A stretch of 10,596 nucleotides of DNA from an uncultured Lachnospiraceae bacterium (GTDB lineage: Bacteria; Bacillota; Clostridia; Lachnospirales; Lachnospiraceae). The stretch is taken from assembly GCA_937901625.1 (NCBI GenBank), contig CALDIE010000305.1, forward strand, positions 1 through 10,596, given 5' to 3'. Every line of letters begins with the position of its first letter. The first letter of the stretch is position 1. The notes under the pieces were generated by a model. It worked only from the letters and a program-made list of their open reading frames with translations. It searched no databases and was not told the DNA's origin. The position numbers were made by a program, and so were the translations under genes. Below, piece after piece: positions 3,837 through 10,596 of this stretch.

Positions 3837-6770
3837 TTATTCGTCATTTAATACATCGGGATGTGTTTCAAAATATTTCGTAAAAATCCTTCGCGCCACG
3901 GGAACCGCGTAATCTCCGCCCGTTCCTGCATTCTCCATGATCACCGTCACGGCGATCTTCGGGTTTTGCGCGGGGGCAAAACCGGTAAACCAGGCATGGC
4001 TCTGTGTCTTATCATCGGAAAATTCGGCCGAACCGGTCTTTCCTGCCGCTGTATACATCAGCCCGCTAAGCCCCGTTCCCGTACCTTTCTCCACAACAGC
4101 GCACATAAGCTCTGTTAAGATCTCGCATTCCTCTTTTGAGATCACCTGTCCCATTGACTGCGGGATAAATCGTCTGATAACGCTTCCCTCTACACTCTCC
4201 ACCCGATCGACAAGGTACGGCGCAAGCATCTCACCGTTATTGGCGATCGCGGCCGTCACCATATTCAGATATAAAGGTGTCACGGCTGTAGTGGACTGTC
4301 CGATGGATGTCTGCATCATCTGAAAAGTACTGAGTCCCTCTTCCATCGTCACACGGCTCGGATTATAGGTAAAGTTAACCGGATACTCTCTGTTAAAATA
4401 AAGATCCGTTAGGGTGGTCGCAAAGCTTGTGCGGTTTAAGGACAGACCGATATTGGCGAAGGAAGAATTGCACGATCTGGCAAAAGATCCCGTCAGATCC
4501 AGCGATCCGTGTACCGTATGATGAAAACAGCTGATCGTATCCTCTCCGTTTTTAAGGGAACCGGTGCAATTAAAGTGATAGGAATCATAGGTATCCGGAT
4601 TTTCCCTGATATACTCAAGAGCCGTAAAGATCTTAAAGGTCGATCCGGGAGGATATAAGCCCTGTGTAGCGCGATTGACCAGTATACTGTTATCTTTATC
4701 GTCCACGATCGAATCCCAGATCTCATCGATCTCATTCGGGTCAAAATCGGGCGTAGACGCCATACAAAGGATCCTTCCGGTATCTACTTCCGTTGCTATG
4801 ACAGCGCCCCTGTAGATGCCAAGGCTCATATATGCTATCTCCTGAAGCGCAGGTTCAAGCGTCGTATAGACAGCGTCCCCGGGATGCTTTACCCCGGAAA
4901 GGTTATCGCTTGTACGTCTCGAAAGGGAAACACTCGATGTTAACAGATATCCGTAACAATCCCTCTCAAGTCCGGCTCTGCCGTGTGAAGCATAGCCAAC
5001 CACATGGGCGAACTCCTCGCCGTATGGATAATCCCGGTAGGAATTACCCGCTCCATCCGTCAGCGTCTGCGCAAGTACCGATCCGTCGTGCGCATAAATA
5101 TTGCCAAGTTCCACTTCCGATTCGATGATCTCCAGACGCTTTGCATTGTAACTGTTGGTGATTACCTCCTCACTCTTATGAATGACAAAGTAAGAGATAT
5201 TGACGATCATCGCAATATAGAGCATGGCATTAAAGACGGTAGTTGCCACAAAACTCTTTCCTTTTCGTCTCCGTTTTCTCTTATCCTCATTAAGAGCGTC
5301 AATGAGCTCTCTTTCCTCCCGGTCGACGGCTTCAAATTCATCTTCGTAAACGGTATCCCCGGCGTCCAGACGGTCTTCGAGTTCATAGCGTTTTCTGTCG
5401 ATCGCTGCAAAGGCTTCATCCGTTATTTCGGCATGTTCCTCTATCTCATCCATCCGGATCATGGAGATTCCCTGAAGTACCGAAAACAGAAGGATCGTAG
5501 CCATTCCCGAACTTCCTCCGTTACTGATCAAAGGCAGGGTCACACCCGTAAGAGGGATCAGTCTGGTACCGCCGCCCACGGTTAAAAAGACCTGTGTCGC
5601 AAGACAGATCACATAACCGGTTCCGACGATCCTGTAAAAAGGATCACGCACATTTCCCATCGTTCGGAAACCGCAAAGTATGATATTTAAAAAGACAAGC
5701 AAAACGAGAACGGCGAACAATGCACCGCATTCCTCGGAAATGGCGGAGAAGATAAAATCCTCCTCCACATAGGGAATCGTGGAAGGCGTTCCGTGTCCAA
5801 GCCCCATGCCAAACCACCCGCCTGTACCGATGGCAAACAACGACTGTGTTAACTGATATCCCTTTCCGTCAATATCCGCCCATGGATCGAGCCAGATCCT
5901 GACACGGGTCTGAACATGTGAAAATATGAAATAGGCCGCTACCGCCGCCGCCTCACCGCCGACCACGCCGGCAAAGACATAGCTTTTCTTTCCGGTGGCC
6001 ACATATACCATAGCCACATACATAACGAAAAAGATCAAAGCGCTTCCAAGGTCCTTGGACGCCACCAGGATCAAAACATAAATCCCCGCCATGATCGCGG
6101 ACAAAAGCACTCTCCCGAAGTGATATACCTTTGCCAGTATCCCGGCTATAAAAAAGGCGAAGAGCAGTTTTGCGAATTCCGACGCCTGAAATGAGAGTCC
6201 GAAGACCATATAGCTCAATTTGGAGCCGTTTACCGTAGAACCGAGTGTCAGAACGATACCCATCATCGCAGCTCCGGCAATACCGTACAGGAAATAAATC
6301 TTTTTTAAGAATTTGAGTTTCCGGATCATGACCGGGATGATCATAAAAAGGATCATGGAAACGGCTATAATGATCGCCTGTCTCGACGCGTGCGCAATAT
6401 TGATCCTGGCCAGAATGATAAAGCCCACCGAGATCAGGAGCTTCATATCGGCAAATAACAGGCGGTTTCCTTCAGGGTAGACGGTAAAAAAGATACGCTG
6501 AAAAAAGAACAGCCCGATAAACTCCGCAAAGATCAGAAACAACAGATCATGAAGTCCGTCTGTCGTAAGCGTACCGTAATGTTGCCCCGCAATATACACG
6601 GAAGCCATACCGGATAAAAAGAGAAGGTTGGAGATGACCTCTAAAAAAGCATACGCCCCCTGTCTGGTGTCATCTTCCTTTCTCTTAAGCAAAACATAGG
6701 CGGTCAAAACAAAGAGCGCCAGCAATAAGATATTGATATATTTAGAAAAATCCAAAAAAACAGCGATCAT
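3837..6770 (-). CDS. SEDS glycosyltransferase (FtsW/RodA/SpoVE) fused to class B penicillin-binding protein
   Basis: A single uninterrupted 977-residue chain with both activities of septal or lateral wall synthesis: lipid II polymerisation and peptide crosslinking outside the membrane. Residues 1-440 are a polytopic SEDS domain with SKDLGSAL (238-245), the outer loop with RIWLDPWAD and GYQ (291-306), and the hallmark PLTGVTLPLISNGGSS (406-421). The Asp in that loop (D295 or a near one) corresponds to the residue held to be catalytic. A charged cytoplasmic linker (441-505) ends in a Lys/Arg cluster, then one membrane helix (about 508-530). The rest is a transpeptidase domain with STFK (S710 nucleophile, K713), SCN (766-768) and KTGS (911-914), so all three penicillin-binding motifs are intact. 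The region before it is short, as in actinobacterial PbpA. The ATG at 6770 is 2 bases after the U32 stop; only a GGAG 10 bases upstream is seen, suggesting coupling. Whether it works in division, elongation or sporulation cannot be told. Confidence 0.95.
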   Translation of the reverse strand: MIAVFLDFSKYINILLLALFVLTAYVLLKRKEDDTRQGAYAFLEVISNLLFLSGMASVYIAGQHYGTLTTDGLHDLLFLIFAEFIGLFFFQRIFFTVYPEGNRLLFADMKLLISVGFIILARINIAHASRQAIIIAVSMILFMIIPVMIRKLKFLKKIYFLYGIAGAAMMGIVLTLGSTVNGSKLSYMVFGLSFQASEFAKLLFAFFIAGILAKVYHFGRVLLSAIMAGIYVLILVASKDLGSALIFFVMYVAMVYVATGKKSYVFAGVVGGEAAAVAAYFIFSHVQTRVRIWLDPWADIDGKGYQLTQSLFAIGTGGWFGMGLGHGTPSTIPYVEEDFIFSAISEECGALFAVLVLLVFLNIILCGFRTMGNVRDPFYRIVGTGYVICLATQVFLTVGGGTRLIPLTGVTLPLISNGGSSGMATILLFSVLQGISMIRMDEIEEHAEITDEAFAAIDRKRYELEDRLDAGDTVYEDEFEAVDREERELIDALNEDKRKRRRKGKSFVATTVFNAMLYIAMIVNISYFVIHKSEEVITNSYNAKRLEIIESEVELGNIYAHDGSVLAQTLTDGAGNSYRDYPYGEEFAHVVGYASHGRAGLERDCYGYLLTSSVSLSRRTSDNLSGVKHPGDAVYTTLEPALQEIAYMSLGIYRGAVIATEVDTGRILCMASTPDFDPNEIDEIWDSIVDDKDNSILVNRATQGLYPPGSTFKIFTALEYIRENPDTYDSYHFNCTGSLKNGEDTISCFHHTVHGSLDLTGSFARSCNSSFANIGLSLNRTSFATTLTDLYFNREYPVNFTYNPSRVTMEEGLSTFQMMQTSIGQSTTAVTPLYLNMVTAAIANNGEMLAPYLVDRVESVEGSVIRRFIPQSMGQVISKEECEILTELMCAVVEKGTGTGLSGLMYTAAGKTGSAEFSDDKTQSHAWFTGFAPAQNPKIAVTVIMENAGTGGDYAVPVARRIFTKYFETHPDVLNDE

Positions 6771-6772
6771 AC

Positions 6773-9103
6773 CTACAAAACTCCGCGGTTATAGTGACCG
6801 TTGGTGTACTGTGCGGGAGAATACTTTTCCCCCTTTTCAAGCAAGGCACCAAAACCACTTAAAACCGACTGAAATTCCTCCTCTTTTTCTATCGTCCCCT
6901 CAAGGCGAAACGCAGCGTAATGTCCCTTCCGCTTTATTTCAGAAATCTGCTTATGCAAAGACAGCGGCACACCGTTATACAGGATATTCATACAATATCT
7001 GTGAACGGGATCTACGCTGAAAGCATGCTTCTTTTCGTCATACAGACGCATAACGCCGGCCGACAGATCACACCCTTTTGTAGTCTTTAAAAGGCAGTTT
7101 GCCGAATACATTAACGGAAGGTATCCATATATAAGTAATTCTCTTTGGGTGCTTCTTATTGCATCCGGATCAGCCAACGTATCCTCCGCATCGTATTTCT
7201 CAATCTCATACAGTTCCGAAGCGTTTAATTCCGCGCTAACGGTATAGCGCTTCGCGCAGGTAAGGAGTGCCTTTTCCGATGCTTTGTTAAAAACCGACAG
7301 CCCGAAATCCAGACGGATTTCCGCGTTTTTACAGATATTGTTTATTAACGCCACCCCGTCGATACTGCCTGAGTAAATCGCGGCATACTCTCCGCTTTCG
7401 TACAGATCCTTTAAACTCTTCCCGATTTCGGCCGTATATTTTTCCCGAACGATCTCCGGAAGCCGTAAAAACAGTTTCCTTCCGGACTTTTCTTCTTTCC
7501 ATGCAAGAGTCTTATGATACAGATCGGGATCCAAATCTGACGCTAACGCAAGGTCAAGGATTATACCCGAAGGATAGTCCTGTTTAAGCGCGGCACGTAA
7601 CTGCTCTTTCTTTCTGACCCCGACGAAAACCTCTTCCCGTATCTCATTATTTATCTCATTATTTATTTTTATTATGCTGTCTTTCTTACTGTCTTTCCGG
7701 TCAGTTTTCTTATCCCTCGTCTTTCCCTTATCCTTCGTTTCTTTGGGATCCGCGGGATCTGTGACGGATTTACTTACGGAAAGACGCTCAAACGACTGCA
7801 ACGTACGCTTTTTTTCGCACAGACTCTTCTCAAGCTCTTCTACCGCTCTGCGTCTTAATTCATTTAAGGCACGCATCGGGACAAAGGATTCCTCATCGGT
7901 ATCCACAAATACATCCGCCGCCTGAAAGAAACTCTCCCCCAGTTTGGATACCTGTCCTGCGATACGTTCTTTGGACAAAGGTGCGCCGATGGCTTTTTGC
8001 GCTTCCTCACCGCTTACGGTAACCGACTGACCGGCACAAGTCACGGTCATGGTGATCGGAGCGTCACAAAAAACATATACATAAATATCCGCCGGCAGCT
8101 GCATCTTTGTATCCAGATATTTTTTCGCGATCGATCCTTTTAATCCCTCGGGGACTTTTTCATACGCGGGATTGTCAACAGAGACCATATCCCGACCATT
8201 GTATTTATGAAGATAGCCTTCCTGCCGCTTACTCCGGATATAGAGACTGCTTAAAAGCTCCAGATCATGCTGTTTAGGCAAAAACTCCCCTGTCTTTGCG
8301 TACAGATCCATATATTTCCGGTAAACACCTGTTACACCGGCAGTATACTCCGGATCTTTCATGCGCCCTTCGATCTTAAAGGAGTCGATCCCCGCGTCGA
8401 TCATCTCCGGAAGATACTCAAATGTACACATATCTTTCATGCTTAGGAAATAGCCGCTTTTTTCGTCTGCGGTGTGATAAAGCTGCCTGCACGGACCCGC
8501 GCAGCGCCCCCTGTTTCCGCTTCGTCCTCCGGCTAAAGAGCTAAACAGACATCTCCCCGAATAGGAATAACACATAGCTCCGTGTATAAAACATTCCACT
8601 TCTATCCCTCTTTGTTTGATCGATCCTATCTCTTTAAGCGAGAGCTCTCTTCCGGGTACAACGCGTACGTACCCCTTTTCTTTTAACCAGGACGCCCCCT
8701 CGGCACTGACGACCGCCATCTGGGTACTGGCATGCAGTTCCATGTCGGGGTAGCGCTCCTTAAAAGCCATTGCCAGACCGATATCCTGTATAATCACCGC
8801 ATCCAGACCGTTCTCATACAAAGGATCCATCATCTCAAAAACCTGTTCCCACTCCTTTTGCTTGATCAGGATATTACAGGCAAGATAGATCTTTCGCCCG
8901 AAGAGATGGGCGTATTTAATGATATAGAGCAGTTCCTCTTCCGATAAGTTGCCCGCATAGGCTCTCGCCGAAAAGGAGGTAGCTCCGAGATATACGGCAT
9001 CGGCTCCCGCATTGATGGCACCGACCGCCCCTCTTATGTTTCCCGCGGGCGCAAGAAGCTCCGGCAAGGTCCTTTTATACGAAAATTCACTTTTGGAACT
9101 CAA
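6773..9103 (-). CDS. Long U32 family protein with DUF3656 domain (RlhA-like, annotated as peptidase U32)
   Basis: A 776-residue member of the U32 family. Although named peptidases, characterised members such as E. coli RlhA (23S rRNA C2501 hydroxylation) and TrhP (tRNA hydroxyuridine) are RNA-modification enzymes, so an RNA hydroxylation role is more likely than proteolysis. Residues 13-300 are the U32 barrel: ELLAPAGN (15-22), GADAVYLG (33-40), and the signature CFIHGAMCYSYSGRC...RSGNRGRCAGPCR with C171, C178, C185, C201 and C205. Residues about 338-430 match DUF3656 (SKLGESFF, FVPMRALNELRRRAVEEL). A charged linker (445-490) joins a second, degenerate U32-like half with YGYLPLMYSANC. The start is TTG at 9103, with AAGGAGGAGG just upstream and no other in-frame ATG before residue 91. 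It is followed after 2 bases by the SEDS-PBP gene. Confidence 0.9.
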   Translation of the reverse strand: MSSKSEFSYKRTLPELLAPAGNIRGAVGAINAGADAVYLGATSFSARAYAGNLSEEELLYIIKYAHLFGRKIYLACNILIKQKEWEQVFEMMDPLYENGLDAVIIQDIGLAMAFKERYPDMELHASTQMAVVSAEGASWLKEKGYVRVVPGRELSLKEIGSIKQRGIEVECFIHGAMCYSYSGRCLFSSLAGGRSGNRGRCAGPCRQLYHTADEKSGYFLSMKDMCTFEYLPEMIDAGIDSFKIEGRMKDPEYTAGVTGVYRKYMDLYAKTGEFLPKQHDLELLSSLYIRSKRQEGYLHKYNGRDMVSVDNPAYEKVPEGLKGSIAKKYLDTKMQLPADIYVYVFCDAPITMTVTCAGQSVTVSGEEAQKAIGAPLSKERIAGQVSKLGESFFQAADVFVDTDEESFVPMRALNELRRRAVEELEKSLCEKKRTLQSFERLSVSKSVTDPADPKETKDKGKTRDKKTDRKDSKKDSIIKINNEINNEIREEVFVGVRKKEQLRAALKQDYPSGIILDLALASDLDPDLYHKTLAWKEEKSGRKLFLRLPEIVREKYTAEIGKSLKDLYESGEYAAIYSGSIDGVALINNICKNAEIRLDFGLSVFNKASEKALLTCAKRYTVSAELNASELYEIEKYDAEDTLADPDAIRSTQRELLIYGYLPLMYSANCLLKTTKGCDLSAGVMRLYDEKKHAFSVDPVHRYCMNILYNGVPLSLHKQISEIKRKGHYAAFRLEGTIEKEEEFQSVLSGFGALLEKGEKYSPAQYTNGHYNRGVL
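7641..7664. repeat. 12-bp tandem duplication inside the U32 gene linker
   Basis: The unit ATCTCATTATTT occurs twice in tandem and in frame, encoding INNEINNE in the linker at about residues 480-488. The region is AT-rich compared with its surroundings and lies in a part of the protein under little constraint. Confidence 0.7.
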
Positions 9104-9135
9104 AAACGCCTCCTCCTTTGCCGTGTATCCGGTCT

Positions 9136-9165
9136 GTTGTAAACCGTAAAATACCGGTTTACAAC
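9136..9165 (-). promoter_or_regulatory. 11-bp dyad overlapping a candidate promoter of the U32 / SEDS-PBP operon
   Basis: GTTGTAAACCG (9136-9146) and CGGTTTACAAC (9155-9165) are perfect inverted repeats around 8 bases; allowing one bulged base the stem extends to 13 pairs. No T-tract follows it on either strand. Read on the minus strand, the left arm holds TTGTAA and the right arm TACAAC, spaced 17 bases, which fits a sigma-A promoter at four of six bases in each box. The element lies between the zapA terminator and the U32 start codon, 33 bases from the latter. It may be an operator over the promoter or a leader hairpin; no known regulator site (Rex, CcpA, NrdR) fits well. Confidence 0.5.
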
Positions 9166-9195
9166 TCTACAGCGCGATCGCCTGATGCCTTACAT

Positions 9196-9227
9196 AAAAA
9201 AACAGCAGCCACACCGATGGCTGCTGT
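9196..9227 (-). terminator. Rho-independent terminator of zapA
   Basis: ACAGCAGCCA (9202-9211) pairs perfectly with TGGCTGCTGT (9218-9227) around a 6-base loop. On the minus strand the stem runs directly into a run of seven T residues (9202-9196). It lies 22 bases behind the zapA stop codon and separates zapA from the U32 operon. Confidence 0.93.
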
Positions 9228-9249
9228 GTGAACTAAAGGTTCTTTCCTC

Positions 9250-9657
9250 TTATCTCCTGCGCTCTTTCAGTTCTGTCTGGAGCTGAACGATCGTTTTCTC
9301 CTGCTCGGCCACCTTTTCCTCTGCCTTCTGCAGCTTTTCTCTAAGACTGTCTAACTGAAGATCCTTATTGACACTGTCATGCTTCATATCGTAGAGCTCG
9401 TTTTCACGCTTCACAAGATCCACTTCCAATTCTTCGCATTTTAACTTGGCCTTATAATAATCATCCGCGATATTGAGCTCCAAAAGACGATGCTGATCTT
9501 CCTTACCGGCTCTGCGATAAGCATCCACCCGGCGAAATTCCTCAAGTTTTCCGTTGAGGTAATTCACCACACGAAGCATATACTCTTCACTTTCATCACC
9601 GCTCATCTTAAGCGGCTTACCATCCAACAATACCTCTATATACTTCTTTTCTGCCAT
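9250..9657 (-). CDS. zapA: Cell division protein ZapA
   Basis: A 135-residue ZapA family protein, which binds FtsZ polymers and stabilises the Z-ring at midcell. The N-terminal globular part shows the family start AEKKYIEVLLDGKPLKMSGDES (2-23) and EYMLRVVNYLNGKLEEF (25-41), followed by LLELNIADDYYKAK (58-71), where ZapA proteins usually have an ALNIADEL-type stretch. Residues about 65-132 are a long charged coiled coil, longer than in short ZapA proteins but usual for Clostridia. The ATG at 9657 is the only sensible start; the ribosome site GAGAGGA is about 11 bases away, longer than ideal. It has its own promoter (9700-9729) and terminator (9196-9227), directly behind ruvB. Confidence 0.88.
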   Translation of the reverse strand: MAEKKYIEVLLDGKPLKMSGDESEEYMLRVVNYLNGKLEEFRRVDAYRRAGKEDQHRLLELNIADDYYKAKLKCEELEVDLVKRENELYDMKHDSVNKDLQLDSLREKLQKAEEKVAEQEKTIVQLQTELKERRR

Positions 9658-9699
9658 GTCGTACCGAATCCTCTCTGTAAAATTCCGATAACCTTTTTC

Positions 9700-9729
9700 A
9701 TTATACGCTACAATATCACGTTATTTCAA
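9700..9729 (-). promoter_or_regulatory. Sigma-A type promoter of zapA
   Basis: On the minus strand TTGAAA (9729-9724) is followed after 18 bases by a perfect TATAAT (9705-9700). The -35 box begins 8 bases after the ruvB stop codon. The RNA would start near 9693, with a leader of about 36 bases. Confidence 0.78.
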
Positions 9730-9737
9730 GTGCCAAG

Positions 9738-10596
9738 TCACATAAGCATCTGAATTCCCAGATGTTCATAAGCTCTGGCGGTAACAACTCTGCCTTTCGG
9801 GGTACGATTGATTAGTCCATGCTGGATCAGATAGGGCTCATATACGTCTTCGATCGTTCCCGAATCCTCTCCGAGCGCTGCCGCAAGCGTATCCAGACCG
9901 ACCGGACCTCCGTCAAATTTTTCGATGATCATCATTAGGATCCCGCGGTCCATCTGATCCAGTCCCAACCGGTCTACTTCCATCAGATCCAGCGCATACT
10001 CCGCAACCTCTTTGGTGATCACACCTTCAAACTTTACCTGGGCAAAGTCGCGAACACGCTTTAACATACGGTTCGCCAGTCTAGGCGTGCCACGTGAACG
10101 GCGGGCCAGTTCCATGGCTCCGTCCTCCTCGATGCTGACACCGATCTTTTGGGCGGAATTAACAATGATCGTTTTTAATTCACTCACCTCATAGAATTCC
10201 AGACGCTGGATCAGTCCGAAACGATCCCTTAACGGTGCGGTCAAGAGTCCCGCTCTGGTGGTCGCGCCGATCAGGGTAAAATGCGGCAGATCAAGCCGAA
10301 CCGATTTTGCTCCGCTTCCTTTTCCGATCACGATATCAATGGCGTAATCCTCCATCGCCGGATAGAGAACCTCTTCCACCATTCTGGGAAGACGATGGAT
10401 CTCGTCGATGAACAATACATCCCCTTCCTGCAAACCGTTTAAGATAGCGGCAAGATCTCCCGGTTTTTCGATCGCCGGTCCGCTGGTGATCTTGATATGG
10501 ACGCCCATCTCATTGGCAATGATCCCGGCTAAGGTCGTTTTTCCGAGCCCCGGCGGGCCGTAGAACAGTGCATGGTCTAACGACTCCCCTCGCTCT
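9738..10596 (-). CDS. ruvB: Holliday junction branch migration ATPase RuvB (start outside the window)
   Basis: The visible 285 residues are the C-terminal six-sevenths of RuvB, the AAA+ hexameric motor that drives branch migration of Holliday junctions with RuvA. At the edge the frame reads ERGESLDHALFYGPPGLGKTTL, so Walker A (GPPGLGKT) is included. Further on come Walker B VLFIDEIHRL, the sensor and arginine-finger stretch IGATTRAGLLTAPLRDRFG, the lid part and the C-terminal winged helix with DGGPVGLDTLAAALGE and RTPKGRVVTARAYEHLGI. All motifs look intact and the C-terminus is complete at TGA 9738-9740. An internal ATG at 10508 is not the start because Walker A lies before it. About 45 to 50 N-terminal residues, and presumably ruvA, lie beyond the right edge. 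No terminator is seen behind it. Confidence 0.97.
   Translation of the reverse strand, partial: ERGESLDHALFYGPPGLGKTTLAGIIANEMGVHIKITSGPAIEKPGDLAAILNGLQEGDVLFIDEIHRLPRMVEEVLYPAMEDYAIDIVIGKGSGAKSVRLDLPHFTLIGATTRAGLLTAPLRDRFGLIQRLEFYEVSELKTIIVNSAQKIGVSIEEDGAMELARRSRGTPRLANRMLKRVRDFAQVKFEGVITKEVAEYALDLMEVDRLGLDQMDRGILMMIIEKFDGGPVGLDTLAAALGEDSGTIEDVYEPYLIQHGLINRTPKGRVVTARAYEHLGIQMLM

Noticed and set aside
5240..5460. Possible sequencing frameshift joining two separate genes (SEDS and PBP)
   Set aside because: The frame is continuous through the linker, with sensible charged residues, a membrane helix directly after it, and no stop, start or ribosome site that would mark two genes.
5004..5585. 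Plus-strand open frame of 193 codons opposite the SEDS-PBP gene
   Set aside because: It is antisense to a gene with intact catalytic motifs, shows no family features and has no clear ribosome site.
9136..9165. Terminator between zapA and the U32 gene
   Set aside because: The dyad has no T-tract on either strand, and a separate strong terminator already lies at 9196-9227.

Overview
The window looks like ordinary chromosome of a Gram-positive, spore-forming anaerobe of the Clostridia, most likely a Lachnospiraceae-type organism. This is inferred from gene content and order: a GerW/YtfJ spore protein next to a DUF2953 (YtfI-like) protein, ruvB followed by zapA and a long U32 protein, rpmB divergent from an Asp23-family gene plus a fakA-type gene, strong AGGAGG ribosome sites, and TTG starts. 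No mobile element, CRISPR array, tRNA or rRNA was seen.

Layout from left to right. Positions 1-861 (minus strand): the 5' part of a FakA/YloV-type DAK2 gene, preceded by an Asp23/Gls24 (YloU) gene; the two form one transcript from a good sigma-A promoter at 908-935. The 307-base divergent gap 862-1168 holds that promoter, two sets of direct repeats, a candidate rpmB promoter and a leader hairpin. rpmB (bL28, zinc-binding form) is the only plus-strand gene and ends at a strong terminator (1396-1425). Positions 1490-3229 (minus): a tight cluster made of an unrecognised 99-residue protein, a DUF2953 membrane protein and GerW. Positions 3316-3756 (minus): a Nudix hydrolase with its own promoter and a terminator behind it. 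Positions 3837-9103 (minus): a two-gene unit made of a 776-residue U32/DUF3656 protein and, 2 bases later, a 977-residue protein that joins a SEDS glycosyltransferase (FtsW/RodA/SpoVE type) to a class B penicillin-binding protein. Positions 9250-10596 (minus): zapA with its own promoter and terminator, behind a partial ruvB.

Functionally the window mixes housekeeping genes (Holliday-junction branch migration, ribosomal protein, phospholipid/fatty-acid kinase) with envelope and division genes (ZapA, SEDS-PBP fusion, Asp23) and a spore-related pair. The most striking item is the natural SEDS-bPBP fusion, which carries polymerase and crosslinking enzyme in one chain. I saw no clear sign of an undescribed multi-gene system; the other leads are non-coding (dyad at 9136-9165, repeats at 941-1081, hairpin at 1118-1143) and one unrecognised small gene.
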